The notes: generated from the sequence alone by a model not told the origin. A stretch of 42,310 nucleotides of DNA from Candidatus Poribacteria bacterium (GCA_022394775.1 JAGFCB010000259.1:1-42310); one strand, 5' to 3'. Shown: positions 23,641 to 32,886, counted from the stretch's first letter. Numbers and translations: made by a program.

Positions 23641-24849
23641 TTCGTGTCTGAGGGCATCAATCGGATGAAGTTTCGAGGCTTTCCATGCCGGATACGCGCC
23701 AAAAAAGACACCTACAAGCGCGCTGACGATAAATGAAACGACTGCATACATTTCAGAAACCTCGGTTCGCCAGCCCCAGATTGAGGGTACACCCTCCGCG
23801 CCCACGATCCCAACGCCGATACCGAGAATCCCCCCGATAACCGCGAGGGTCGTAGATTCAACGAGGAACTGCGCGAGGATATCAATGCGCTGCGCACCAA
23901 CGGCTTTGCGTAGCCCAATCTCTTTCGTCCGTTCCGTCACCGAGACGAGCATAATGTTCATAATGCCGATACCACCAACGACGAGAGAAACAACAGCGAT
24001 TCCCAAAATCATATTGGTAAAAGTTTGGCTCGATTCTTCAAGTGTCTCCATGAATTCCGCTTGGTTACGGATGTGAAAATCAGGTTGCTTATTTACCGGG
24101 ATTTCGTGTTGTTTTCGGATGAGTTCGGTTAACTCGGTTTCTGCTGCTGCAATAAGTTTATCGTTATTCGCTTGTACACTGATACTCGACAGATAGTCAT
24201 TTCCAAAAACGCGCTTCATAGCGGTTGAATAAGGAATAAAAACCTGGTCATCCGGATTTCGCCATCCGCTCGCGCCTTTCTCCTTCATAACACCAACAAC
24301 GTGGAAACCGACATTTTTAATCTTGACTGTTTGACCGACCGGTTCGACGTTTTCAAAAAGATTGTCAACAACGGTCTTACCGAGGACACAGACCCGGTCT
24401 CGTTGTCGGATCTCAAGTTCGGTAAAAAATCGCCCCTTCTCAACCGTAAAATTCGCTGTGACGAGATATGCTGGAGCGGTACCGACGATAGTTGTGTTCG
24501 TATTTTTATTCCGGAACTTCACTTGTGCGCGGCTGCTCACCTCAGGGGTGACATAACTAAAAGTCTGTCCGCGTTCTTGTAACGCTTCCATGTCTTCAAC
24601 AGTGAGGGTCCTACGCGCATCAGCAGAGCCGCGCCCGCGAAACATGCTTTGCCCCGGTCGAACGGCGAGAATGTTCGCCCCTAAAGTCTGAATCCGTTCA
24701 GTGATATCGGCTTTCGCACCTTCACCGATTGAGGTCGTCGTTATAATCGCGCCGACACCGATGATTACGCCTAACATTGTCAATAGAGATCGGAGTTTGT
24801 TTGCCAATAAGGCACTCAATGCGTTTGCAAAACTTTCAAGAATACCCAT
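23638..24849 (-). CDS. MacB-like ABC transporter permease (FtsX fold), without ATPase
   Basis: 403 residues. TM1 is near 20-43 (LRSLLTMLGVIIGVGAIITTTSIG), followed by a large periplasmic MacB core (about 50-275) and three C-terminal membrane segments (from ILGIAVVSLVVGGIGIMNIMLVSVTERTKEIGLRKA, the FtsX signature). The tail reads HPIDALRHE, the usual family ending. MacB proper carries an N-terminal ATPase; here none is fused, and none lies between 22614 and 28178. It probably pairs with the upstream membrane-fusion gene (66-bp gap) to export a small molecule or peptide. GGAG precedes the ATG. The TAG stop is supplied by a repeat. Confidence 0.9.
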   Translation of the reverse strand: MGILESFANALSALLANKLRSLLTMLGVIIGVGAIITTTSIGEGAKADITERIQTLGANILAVRPGQSMFRGRGSADARRTLTVEDMEALQERGQTFSYVTPEVSSRAQVKFRNKNTNTTIVGTAPAYLVTANFTVEKGRFFTELEIRQRDRVCVLGKTVVDNLFENVEPVGQTVKIKNVGFHVVGVMKEKGASGWRNPDDQVFIPYSTAMKRVFGNDYLSSISVQANNDKLIAAAETELTELIRKQHEIPVNKQPDFHIRNQAEFMETLEESSQTFTNMILGIAVVSLVVGGIGIMNIMLVSVTERTKEIGLRKAVGAQRIDILAQFLVESTTLAVIGGILGIGVGIVGAEGVPSIWGWRTEVSEMYAVVSFIVSALVGVFFGAYPAWKASKLHPIDALRHE

Positions 24850-24915
24850 AACATTCGCTCCTATGCCCAGTTCCGCCGATTGTAGCTGGGTGTACCTACA
24901 AATAGATGAGGGGGT

Positions 24916-26991
24916 CTATCGTCCTCGACCTCCACCGCCTCCCATGCGTCGCATTGTGGATGCTGGGTTCTGCATCATGCGTCTTCGCCAATCTTCACCA
25001 CCACCGCCGCGTTCAAAGCCACCGATTGCAACGATGTCACCTTCGGCGAGTCCGGAGATGATCTCAATCTTCTCATAGCTGTTAACGCCCGTTACAACAG
25101 GTTGTGGACGTCCGGGTTGACCTTCCGCACCGACGATCCGAACCATCTTCCTGCCCCGCATATCAAGAACTGCCTCAACTGGCAAAGTGAGAATGTCGAT
25201 TTTATTGACAGCCGAAATTTGGACAGAGGCGTTCATACCGGGTTTGAGAAACGGCATTTTTGTCTCTTCAGTCTCTGCGGGTTCCGCTTGGATGGGTGGT
25301 TCTTCTGCGGGTGCTTCCTGAAAGAAACCGCCGAAAAGTCCGCCGTCATCATCATCATCCATCTCCGCTTCTCCCTCGGCTACGGTAGGTGCTTCAGGTT
25401 GTTGTGTGGCTTGTTGTGCCGGAGACTCTTGAGGTGTCGGTCTCGATGGTGTTGCATCAGCCCCACCTTCGGCTTGCCGTTGCTGGCGCATTGCTCTGAA
25501 ACGTTCGCGTTGTTCGTCGGTCATATTTGCGAAATCTGGTCGCCCCCCACCGCCTTGCCAACCGCCACCCCCGCGCATCGCGCCTTGGCGTGATGATGGG
25601 GTAGCCGCCACATTCTTCAACTCGGAGGTTACTTCAAAGGTTGTCACATTCTGGATAACCTGTCCTTGGGGTGCGATCTTCAAGACTGCGCCCTGAAACG
25701 GCATATCGGGGTAGGCTTCGACGTTAATCGTCACAGGTTGCCCGATTTGGATTTTACCGATGTCGGTTTCATCGACCTCAGTCACGACGTAAACGGTATC
25801 AAGGTCTGCCATGGTAACGATCGCCTGTCCTTCAGTTGAGGCGAGTGAGGAGAGACGCGAAGTGATTAACTGTCCCTCTTCCACCTTTTTCTCAAGAATC
25901 GTGCCAGAGATAGGTGCCTTGATGACCGTATCGTTGTACTCAATTTGGCGCAGCTCCAGCTGCACTTCACTGCGTTTGACTGCCAAACGCGCAGTTTCGA
26001 TATCGCGTTCCTTACGGGCAATTTGCTTCCGATTCGCTTGTGCGAGTTTCAACGATTCTTCAGCCTGCACAATCCGTTGTTCCTGAAGTGTAATATCCAT
26101 ATCTCGTGTCGCTTCAGCCTCAACACGTTCCTTGGCAAGTTCGCGGTTGAATTCTGCCTTCTTGATGTCTGCTTTTCCCAATTCAAGTTCCGCTTCAGTC
26201 GCGGGTTTCTCTACCAATTTGAGGTTTGCCGCAGATGATTGATGCCGCGCTGTGGCAGATTTCAGTTGTGCCTGTGAAGATTCTAATGCAGCCAGCGAAA
26301 TGAGTCCTTTCTCGGCAAGCGCTTTATTCCGTTCATGCTCTATGGTTACCAGGTCCAAGTTTGCTTTGTCCTGATCCAAAGAGGCTTTCGCACGCTGTCT
26401 ATTTTCGTCCCGGACTTCATCGGAGGTGAGCAATTTATACCGAATTTTGGCGATGTTAAGGCCGTTTTCGGCATCCATGATCCCGCGTTGGTTGGCTATT
26501 TTCTCAAGACGAATATCTTCCTTGAGTTGGATGAGGCGTTGCTGGGCTTCAGCGAGAGATTCCTGTGCCTGCCGGATCTGAATGTTAGACTGCTCTCTCT
26601 GGAGTTCGATGTCAATTTGCGCCTGTTGCAAACGCGCTTCGGCAGATTGTAGGTCGGCTTGTGCCTGTTCTAAACTGATCTGGACGTAGGTCGTTTCAAT
26701 CACAGCGATGATCTCATCCTTCTCGACGTAATCACCGGCATCAACCTTGAGTTCCAGGATCTTCCCACTCGCTTTGGAACTGACTTCAACAATATTCAAC
26801 GGTTTGATCGTACCTGTTGCGTCAATCGTGACAGCAATATCACCGCGTTCAACGGTTGCGGTCTTTACTGCTGATGCGGCAGCACCGGCTGCATCATCTT
26901 TGGTTGCAAACACAATACGTCCAACAACCACAGCGATGACTGCAACGAGTACAACTGCCCCAGCAATTGTAATAATTTTCCACTTTCCCAT
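24916..26991 (-). CDS. MacA/HlyD-like periplasmic adaptor with long low-complexity insert
   Basis: 691 residues, against about 370-450 for typical MacA/HlyD adaptors. Residues 7-29 are an N-terminal membrane anchor. Lipoyl halves flank a very long Glu/Gln/Ala/Arg coiled-coil hairpin (about 105-365). The beta-barrel domain begins at TVYVVTEVDETDIGKIQIGQP. It is then split by an insert (about 455-578) rich in Gly, Gln, Pro and Asp, with an MTDEQRERFRAMRQQR helix and a run of acidic residues, before resuming at LKPGMNASVQI. The C-terminal tail is Gly/Arg-rich. It forms the inner-membrane-to-outer-membrane bridge with the permease that follows. GGAG precedes the ATG. Confidence 0.9.
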   Translation of the reverse strand: MGKWKIITIAGAVVLVAVIAVVVGRIVFATKDDAAGAAASAVKTATVERGDIAVTIDATGTIKPLNIVEVSSKASGKILELKVDAGDYVEKDEIIAVIETTYVQISLEQAQADLQSAEARLQQAQIDIELQREQSNIQIRQAQESLAEAQQRLIQLKEDIRLEKIANQRGIMDAENGLNIAKIRYKLLTSDEVRDENRQRAKASLDQDKANLDLVTIEHERNKALAEKGLISLAALESSQAQLKSATARHQSSAANLKLVEKPATEAELELGKADIKKAEFNRELAKERVEAEATRDMDITLQEQRIVQAEESLKLAQANRKQIARKERDIETARLAVKRSEVQLELRQIEYNDTVIKAPISGTILEKKVEEGQLITSRLSSLASTEGQAIVTMADLDTVYVVTEVDETDIGKIQIGQPVTINVEAYPDMPFQGAVLKIAPQGQVIQNVTTFEVTSELKNVAATPSSRQGAMRGGGGWQGGGGRPDFANMTDEQRERFRAMRQQRQAEGGADATPSRPTPQESPAQQATQQPEAPTVAEGEAEMDDDDDGGLFGGFFQEAPAEEPPIQAEPAETEETKMPFLKPGMNASVQISAVNKIDILTLPVEAVLDMRGRKMVRIVGAEGQPGRPQPVVTGVNSYEKIEIISGLAEGDIVAIGGFERGGGGEDWRRRMMQNPASTMRRMGGGGGRGR

Positions 26992-27010
26992 CTCGGATCA
27001 CTCCTTTATA

Positions 27011-27042
27011 GTTGTCAGTTATCAGTTATCAGTTGTCAGTTA
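27011..27042. repeat. Heptamer tandem repeat GTT[AG]TCA
   Basis: Four and a half copies of the heptamer GTT[AG]TCA stand just upstream of the membrane-fusion gene on its strand. Two copies also occur at 18023-18036. Such short tandem repeats are slippage-prone. Confidence 0.55.
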
Positions 27043-27164
27043 AGAGTCATGCTGCGGCAGGTACAACAAAAGCAACTGTCACAAGCGCGTAACTGAAAAC
27101 TATTCCCTCCGAAGCCTTTCTTATCTTAGTCAAATCTGAAAGAGAAAAGTTCGTTGTTTTCTTT

Positions 27165-28178
27165 TTACAACCGAGGCGTATCGACAGCACTATCGCGACG
27201 TTCATGCATATTCTTTTCCATCGCTTCAGGGTAGCGATCTGGTAGATGTGAAACTTCGCTGAGTTTTTGAAGTGCCTCGCCGTTCAATTGCCATCCGGCT
27301 GCACCGAGATTATCACGCAAATGCCCAACGTGCCTTGCCCCGACAATCACCGAAGTCATTGCCCGTTGTTCAAGCACCCATCGTAGCGCGACTTGTGCGG
27401 GACTCTGTCCGATCTCATCAGAAACATTAAAAAGTGTTTGTAAAGTCTCATCGGCATTGTCTGCGAAATAGCGTTCGGGGTATGCCCACCCTTCCTCTGA
27501 GCGAGTGCCACCGTGTGTACGCTCGCCCGGCTTATATTTCCCAGAAAGAAATCCACCGGCTAATGGACTCCATACGACGACACCCAACCCTTTAAGTTCA
27601 CAGAGCGGCACGAGTTCTTGCTCTATATCCCGCACAACGAGACTATATTGCGGTTGATAGCAGGCGAACTGTACCCAATCGTGTATATGGCTAATCCACA
27701 ACGCTTCAGATAACCGCCACGCTTGATAGTTGCTACAGGCGGTGTAACGGACTTTGCCCTGTCGGACGAGATCATCCACAGCGCGAAGCATCTCCTCTAA
27801 CGGCGTTTGCGAATCAACGTGGTGAATATAGTAGATGTCCACATAGTCCATTTGGAGGCGTGTGAGGCTATCATCAATCGCCTGCATAATATGTGCGCGG
27901 GACATCCCAGAATCGTTGGGTCCGGTGCCCATCGGGTTGAAAAACTTGGTTGCAACAACCGCATCGCGCCGTCTGCCTTTGAGTGCTTTGCCGAGCAGAA
28001 CTTCGGATTCGCCATCGGCGTAAGAGTTCGCGGTATCAAAGAAGTTGACACCCGCATCCAAAGCGAGATCCACCATGTGACTTGACGCTGCTTCGTCAGC
28101 CCCGTGTCCAAAGGTCATCGTGCCTAAACAGATTTCGGACACCTTGAGCCCACTTTTCCCCAATCGTCTATATTCCAC
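27165..28178 (-). CDS. Aldo/keto reductase (Gre3/YajO-like), GTG start
   Basis: 337 residues, NADPH-dependent (alpha/beta)8 barrel. The tetrad is D48 and Y53 (FFDTANSYADG), K78 (VVATKFF) and H119 (YYIHHVD). The phosphate-binding end reads SVIVGARHVGHLRDN, and WSPLAGGFLSGKY is the typical AKR loop. The start is GTG at 28178 with GGAGGAG upstream. It lies 22 bp downstream of the OLD-family nuclease gene on the same strand, so the two are probably co-transcribed, an odd partnership for a metabolic enzyme. It could reduce a reactive aldehyde. Confidence 0.9.
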   Translation of the reverse strand: MEYRRLGKSGLKVSEICLGTMTFGHGADEAASSHMVDLALDAGVNFFDTANSYADGESEVLLGKALKGRRRDAVVATKFFNPMGTGPNDSGMSRAHIMQAIDDSLTRLQMDYVDIYYIHHVDSQTPLEEMLRAVDDLVRQGKVRYTACSNYQAWRLSEALWISHIHDWVQFACYQPQYSLVVRDIEQELVPLCELKGLGVVVWSPLAGGFLSGKYKPGERTHGGTRSEEGWAYPERYFADNADETLQTLFNVSDEIGQSPAQVALRWVLEQRAMTSVIVGARHVGHLRDNLGAAGWQLNGEALQKLSEVSHLPDRYPEAMEKNMHERRDSAVDTPRL

Positions 28179-28200
28179 ACTTTCTCCTCCGTTTTAACGG

Positions 28201-29934
28201 TTACATAGGACTTAACGGCACTGCTTTATTGGCAACCTCTAAAATAGCATCAAGCACTTCGGTAACTTCAGGGTCGATCTGTTCTGCCAGTACATATCGG
28301 ACTAAAGTATGATAATTTGTCTTTCGCATGAGATTTGTCATCTTCAATTTTTCAAAGAAGGTTTCAAAAAGGCGGTCGAGGAAATCGTCAGTCACTTTGA
28401 TATCTGGTGACCAAGGTGATTTTTCACCGAGTGTTTCTCGAGCTTTTTCAATCTCAGCAATCCTTTCCTCCATCGTAGACTCCCAGAGTGTTGAGAACAG
28501 TGGGCCTCCAATTTGTTCCTCTGCTTCGGCACGTGCCCAATCAATTAGTACCTCTTTGTTGGATACAATGTAATTTTCAATTTCGCGCCGCTGCCATGCA
28601 TACTCTGTTAATTCAGGATGTCTGTGAAGTTCACCAACGTCCTGATCAAAGAGACAGAATCCCACAAGGTCAGGTTTCGCCTCGCGCAAGCCGTGAAAGT
28701 GCTCCCGAGCTTTTTCGGGATGGTTACCAACATAGTGGACATAAGGTGCCTCTAATCTATCTTGTACGGGGTGTTCAAGTTTTTCTGCAAATGCTTGCAG
28801 GATTGCGAGGTCTGTAGAGCCTTCAAGATAGAGAACCCACCCTGTTTGCTGTGCCTGATAATACTGTTCAAAACCAAAATCTCTAAGTGATTTAAGTAAC
28901 TGGCTACCGCGATCATCAATTCGATGCGGTGTACCAAGGAACGCAATAACTACATCGCGATTTGCTGCCTCATTGAGGATAACCTCAGAATGACTGGCGG
29001 CAACGATCTGACTGTTATGTTCTCTCGCTAAGTTCGTAAGTACCTGATAAATTTGCCGTTGTCGAAGAATTTCAAGATGTGCATCTGGTTCATCAAGAAG
29101 AAGGACAGAACCCGGATGTGCTGCAATGTAGGCAAGTAGCAGTAACGTTTGTTGTAAACCGCGTCCTGATGAAGAGATGTCCAAAGAGATACCAGATTCA
29201 TCCTGATAATTCATCGCAACCTCCCCACGCTCCTGAATGTAATCAGGTTTATCAAGTTTCACACCGAACAAATCGCTGATTTTCTCGCAGAGATCTTCCC
29301 ATTTTTTTTTATTTTCTGAAACCTGATAACAAAGATTACGCAGAACCTCTGCTGTGCGTCCCTCTCCGATCCGAACATTGATTGCTCCTTCATCAAGCCG
29401 TGTTTCATTGGACGCGAGCCCAGACATCGGAGGCAGAAAGGCAACAGAAAGTTTTCCCGCTTCGTCAGGAACAGGCATTCGCTTGGCACCTTTCTCATCT
29501 GTTTCTGGTACTCTCAAAGGCCGGCAGTAAAAGGATTCCTGATTGGCATAATCAAATTCAAAACCACATTGCCAGTCTTTACCATCAGTAACACCCTCCA
29601 CAATAATATCTATACGTACATTTTGGGTTCGTTGTTTACCCTCAATCCTTTCTACATCACGAACTCGCAAATCTCGCCAAAGCAATCGAGCACTTGGAAC
29701 CGGAACGGAGATGAGATCGCGCCGATTTATAGCAACACCTGAACGCTTTTCCGAATTTGTTCTTCCCTTGCGGTTTTCGTTCCACCGTTTAAGTCCTATC
29801 TCCCATAACGCGAGTGCCTGTAACGCGGTTGTTTTACCAGAGTTATTTGGACCGATAAAGACGACGGGATTCCCTAATTCGATCTCAACCTCGCCAAAGT
29901 TCTTGAAATTACGACAAACTAATTTTGTAAGCAT
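28201..29934 (-). CDS. OLD-family ATP-dependent nuclease (AAA + TOPRIM)
   Basis: 577 residues. The Walker A is FIGPNNSGKTT (residues 27-36). The ABC-type signature region reads SSGRGLQQTLLLLAYI, Walker B is VLLLDEPDAHLE near 279, and the switch His is in AASHSEVI. A C-terminal TOPRIM-like nuclease follows, with the Glu of YLEGSTD near 369 and the Asp pair of CLFDQDVG near 428. These are features of OLD/DUF2813-type proteins, which defend against phages or repair DNA. No UvrD-like partner (as in Gabija) adjoins. GGAG is six bases before the ATG. It reads into an aldo/keto reductase 22 bp later. Confidence 0.87.
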   Translation of the reverse strand: MLTKLVCRNFKNFGEVEIELGNPVVFIGPNNSGKTTALQALALWEIGLKRWNENRKGRTNSEKRSGVAINRRDLISVPVPSARLLWRDLRVRDVERIEGKQRTQNVRIDIIVEGVTDGKDWQCGFEFDYANQESFYCRPLRVPETDEKGAKRMPVPDEAGKLSVAFLPPMSGLASNETRLDEGAINVRIGEGRTAEVLRNLCYQVSENKKKWEDLCEKISDLFGVKLDKPDYIQERGEVAMNYQDESGISLDISSSGRGLQQTLLLLAYIAAHPGSVLLLDEPDAHLEILRQRQIYQVLTNLAREHNSQIVAASHSEVILNEAANRDVVIAFLGTPHRIDDRGSQLLKSLRDFGFEQYYQAQQTGWVLYLEGSTDLAILQAFAEKLEHPVQDRLEAPYVHYVGNHPEKAREHFHGLREAKPDLVGFCLFDQDVGELHRHPELTEYAWQRREIENYIVSNKEVLIDWARAEAEEQIGGPLFSTLWESTMEERIAEIEKARETLGEKSPWSPDIKVTDDFLDRLFETFFEKLKMTNLMRKTNYHTLVRYVLAEQIDPEVTEVLDAILEVANKAVPLSPM

Positions 29935-29967
29935 CTTTGCTCCAGACGGATATTAAGGAACATATCG

Positions 29968-30044
29968 GTATCGCGAGCAAAACTCGCTCCTACAGAAAGC
30001 GGTTGTAATACAGCAAGTATCGCGAGCAAAACTCGCTCCTACAG
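29968..30044. repeat. Direct pair of 28-bp hairpin repeats containing a stop codon
   Basis: GTATCGCGAGCAAAACTCGC followed by TCCTACAG occurs twice, at 29968-29995 and 30017-30044, 49 bp apart. Each copy folds as GCGAG-CAAAA-CTCGC. The second copy overlaps the end of the Gfo/Idh/MocA gene; its CCTACAG supplies the TAG stop at 30039-30041 (minus strand). Confidence 0.65.
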
Positions 30045-31085
30045 CACTGGAACGGTTTCGCCTTCTGAACGGAGTCCTGCCTCGTAGACTTTCATCACTT
30101 CCAATGCGAACTCAAGCGATCCTTGCTCCGCCGGCTTGCCTTCGAGAATGCAATCGCAGAAATATCGCATCTCTTGGTAGAACCCTTGGACGAAAAGTCC
30201 CTTGTTTTCAAGTGTGCCGAGACTGTATTGCGGTTCCCAGACGACGGCTCCACTCTCAAAGCCTTCAGGCACATAACTGGTACTCCCGCTATAATTGAAA
30301 GGCATGCCGCGCTGTAGCAGGACACGGTTATTGTTCCGAATTTCGGCGTGGCAGCCATCGCCAAAGAATTGATAGAGTTCGGAAGGCTGTCCGTGCCTCG
30401 CGCCATCCGCGAGATGAAAGTTGCCGAGTGCACCGCTTTCGTATTCCAAGATACACACGCCCCCGCCGCGCTGTCCTTGTCGGACGGTTACAGCGGACAC
30501 CTTCCCACCGACTGCTACCATCAGCGATAGCGGATGACACCCGTTTTGGAGCCAATTCGTATGCTCTTTCTCACGTAGCACTCGCTTGCCTTCTTTTGGA
30601 ACCGTCATCGGATAGACCGCTAAGAGGCTTCGCAGGGGACCATATTCCGCTGTTGCGAAGATTTCGATAATTTTCTGTGTCGCTGGCATGAACGCTTTCT
30701 TGAAGCCGACAACAACGACGCTATCTTTGCGATGGCGAATCATTTCGCGAACTTCGTCAGCGAACATTCCGGGAGGCTTCTCTAACCAGACGTGCATCCC
30801 TGCGTCTAACGCTTCACAGGTCAATTCGGGGTGCAGGCGTGGCGGCGCGCAGAGGAAGATGGCATCCAATTCTTCGTTCTGAAACATCTCTGCCATACTT
30901 GAGTAGCACGCTTTAACGCCGTATTGTTCGGCAGTGATACGGGCGCGGTCGAGGTCAAGGTCGCAAAATGCTTTTAGCTGTATTGGAAGAAATGTTAGGG
31001 TCGGTAAAACGTTCCGGTAGCCGTGTGAACCGACACCGACGACGGCGACGTTCAGCCTTCTCTCAAATTCCCTTTGATAACTCAT
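30039..31085 (-). CDS. Gfo/Idh/MocA-family oxidoreductase
   Basis: 348 residues. An N-terminal Rossmann domain has [10 protein letters not shown] near residues 13-22, and [21 protein letters not shown] ends in the EKPPG signature (residues about 102-106). The C-terminal domain has the substrate-side HPLSLMV (His on the catalytic helix) and an ending helix [19 protein letters not shown] typical of the family. It should oxidise or reduce a sugar or cyclitol with NAD(P). The ATG at 31085 has only AAGG at a long distance; that AAGG lies within a direct repeat (31089-31121). It could be part of the sugar metabolism hinted at elsewhere in the window, but it stands alone. Confidence 0.88.
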   Translation of the reverse strand: MSYQREFERRLNVAVVGVGSHGYRNVLPTLTFLPIQLKAFCDLDLDRARITAEQYGVKACYSSMAEMFQNEELDAIFLCAPPRLHPELTCEALDAGMHVWLEKPPGMFADEVREMIRHRKDSVVVVGFKKAFMPATQKIIEIFATAEYGPLRSLLAVYPMTVPKEGKRVLREKEHTNWLQNGCHPLSLMVAVGGKVSAVTVRQGQRGGGVCILEYESGALGNFHLADGARHGQPSELYQFFGDGCHAEIRNNNRVLLQRGMPFNYSGSTSYVPEGFESGAVVWEPQYSLGTLENKGLFVQGFYQEMRYFCDCILEGKPAEQGSLEFALEVMKVYEAGLRSEGETVPVL

Positions 31086-31088
31086 TTT

Positions 31089-31235
31089 TTAACTTACCTT
31101 GCGGTTCGGTCAGGTGAACTGGAGGTTTGATGTTCCTTTCCCGTAGATCCGCTTTCCACTACGTTCCAAGCTACGCGCTTGAGACTAATTGCGGCTGATC
31201 CCTTAACTTACCTTGCGGTTCGGTCAGGTAAACTG
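31089..31235. repeat. Direct pair of 33-bp repeats around the Gfo/Idh start
   Basis: A 33-bp sequence (key part ACCTTGCGGTTCGGTCAGGT) occurs at 31089-31121 and 31203-31235, with one mismatch. The first copy directly precedes the Gfo/Idh/MocA start on the minus strand and holds its AAGG; the second directly follows the stop of the S10 carboxypeptidase. An operator or RNA-level role is possible; a dispersed repeat is equally likely. Confidence 0.55.
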
Positions 31236-31238
31236 AGA

Positions 31239-32717
31239 TTACGAAAGCACATCATCAAGATAGGCATCCAGATCGGTTTTCATTTTCTGCAATTCGTCTT
31301 GGTCGATGTACATCATGTGTCCCGCCTGATAGTAAGCCATCGTGATGTTATCCTGCAAGGACGGATCAAGTCCGAGATGGCTGAAGGTATATTCTGATGC
31401 CAAAAACGGGGTTGCCAAGTCGTAATACCCGTTCGCGACATACACTTTCAAGGCAGGATTCATCGTCATGGCTGCGCGCAAGGTATCGGCGACGTTGACG
31501 TATTCGTTCTGGTGATCGCTGTAGTTCCACGGATGCACGCGCCGACTCAGGATTTCATAAGGGAGATCCGACTCGAATTCGAGTTCGCCGCGAACGTAAG
31601 CGTTGAGCGTAGCCGTATACGCACCTTGAACGACTGCGGAACTCGGGTCATATTCATAATTTTCGCCTGCTGAATCGCGATCAATCCCTTTGTATCGGCT
31701 ATCAAACCGACCGACTGTCCGTGCTTCATCGCGGAGCAGTTCTTTACAAAACCGCGCAATATTAATCCGCAAGTCGGTACGTTCGATGTACGCAGGTGTG
31801 AGTCCTGTGTAACTTGCGAGTTTTTTAACAATATCGGCACGTTCCGCTTCAGAGATACTGCTGCCTTTCATCAGTGCGACTGCGTAATCACCGATGGCAA
31901 ACGCTCGGACCTCGTCCATAAAGGGTTCAAGCTGCGTATCGGTTTCATCCAATTTGTTGTGGTAAAATGCTGTCGCTGCATAAGTCGGCAGGAAGAGGAT
32001 ATAGGGTAGATCGTTGCCGGGTGCGAACCGAATTGTCTGGAAGTTGAGGACGACCGAAACGAGCATGATACCGTTGAGGTAGGCACCGTGCCGTCCCTGA
32101 AGATAGCCTGCAAGACCCCCTGCCCGGGTTGTTCCGTAGCTTTCACCGATGAGGAACTTCGGCGATTCCCAGCGTTTATAGCGTCCTAAGTAGAGGAGAA
32201 TAAAATCGCCGACGGATTCAATATCTCTTTTGAACCCGTGGAACTGCTTCGCCTCTTCGCCCGGTACGGCTCTGCTGAACCCGGTGCTGACGGGATCAAT
32301 GAAAACGAGATCGGTTTTGTCTAAGATAGAGCATTCGTTATTGGTCAATTGATACGGCGGTTGCGGCAATTCGCCATCAGCGTCGGGTTTGACGCATCTC
32401 GGTCCGAGGACTCCGAGGTGCAGCCATACGGATGAGGAGCCGGGACCGCCGTTGAAGGAGAAGGTTATCGGACGCGTGGCAGTGTCTTCTACATCATCGC
32501 GCGTATAGGCAATAAAGAAGACGGCAGCCTTCGGTTTCTCGCCTTCCTTGTCAACCTCTTCCTTGAGGATAAGCGTACCCGTTGTTGCGGTGTATCGAAT
32601 CTCCTCACCGTTAATAGTAACGCTGTGGTGTGTAACCGAGAGTTTATCCTCAGGTATATCGGCGTTTTTCTCTTCATCTTTGGTTTCTTCAGATTCTTTT
32701 TTTTCTTCTTCGCTCAT
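31239..32717 (-). CDS. Serine carboxypeptidase-like (peptidase S10) protein, apparently cytoplasmic
   Basis: 492 residues. The oxyanion stretch is FNGGPGSSS (88-96), the nucleophile S193 lies in IGESYGT, the Asp D433 in NGYYDLATPF and the His H467 in AGHMMY, so the catalytic triad is complete. Family S10 members are usually secreted or lysosomal, but this one starts MSEEEKKESEETKDEEKN, an acidic charged segment without a signal peptide. It may act in the cytoplasm or use another export route. AGAGG sits eight bases before the ATG and an extended -10 promoter lies upstream. It is divergent from the small coiled-coil gene at 32887. Confidence 0.9.
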   Translation of the reverse strand: MSEEEKKESEETKDEEKNADIPEDKLSVTHHSVTINGEEIRYTATTGTLILKEEVDKEGEKPKAAVFFIAYTRDDVEDTATRPITFSFNGGPGSSSVWLHLGVLGPRCVKPDADGELPQPPYQLTNNECSILDKTDLVFIDPVSTGFSRAVPGEEAKQFHGFKRDIESVGDFILLYLGRYKRWESPKFLIGESYGTTRAGGLAGYLQGRHGAYLNGIMLVSVVLNFQTIRFAPGNDLPYILFLPTYAATAFYHNKLDETDTQLEPFMDEVRAFAIGDYAVALMKGSSISEAERADIVKKLASYTGLTPAYIERTDLRINIARFCKELLRDEARTVGRFDSRYKGIDRDSAGENYEYDPSSAVVQGAYTATLNAYVRGELEFESDLPYEILSRRVHPWNYSDHQNEYVNVADTLRAAMTMNPALKVYVANGYYDLATPFLASEYTFSHLGLDPSLQDNITMAYYQAGHMMYIDQDELQKMKTDLDAYLDDVLS

Positions 32718-32777
32718 ATCGAATTCCTCTCTCTATTTTTGATTGGCAAGACTTGAGCACATTGCCTTATTGAACAC

Positions 32778-32786
32778 ATTATAGCA
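32778..32786 (-). promoter_or_regulatory. Extended -10 promoter of the S10 gene
   Basis: TGCTATAAT on the minus strand is a perfect extended -10 element. No -35 box is evident at the usual spacing, as tolerated for extended -10 promoters. The start site would be near 32771, about 55 bases before the ATG at 32717. Confidence 0.5.
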
Positions 32787-32818
32787 CATTTTTCAGAAAC
32801 AGGTGTGACAATTTTTTG

Positions 32819-32847
32819 TTGACTTCGACCTATATCCGTGGTATACT
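32819..32847 (+). promoter_or_regulatory. Sigma-70 promoter of the coiled-coil / R-M unit
   Basis: TTGACT (32819-32824), 17 bases, TATACT (32842-32847). The start site would be near 32854, 33 bases before the ATG at 32887. It lies back to back with the S10 promoter. Confidence 0.65.
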
Positions 32848-32886
32848 TTGGTAAAAGACATCGTACAAAACACAGGAGCTACCAAA

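Noticed and set aside
28201..29934. Calling the OLD protein a Gabija GajA
   Set aside because: No UvrD-like GajB follows; the next gene is an aldo/keto reductase.
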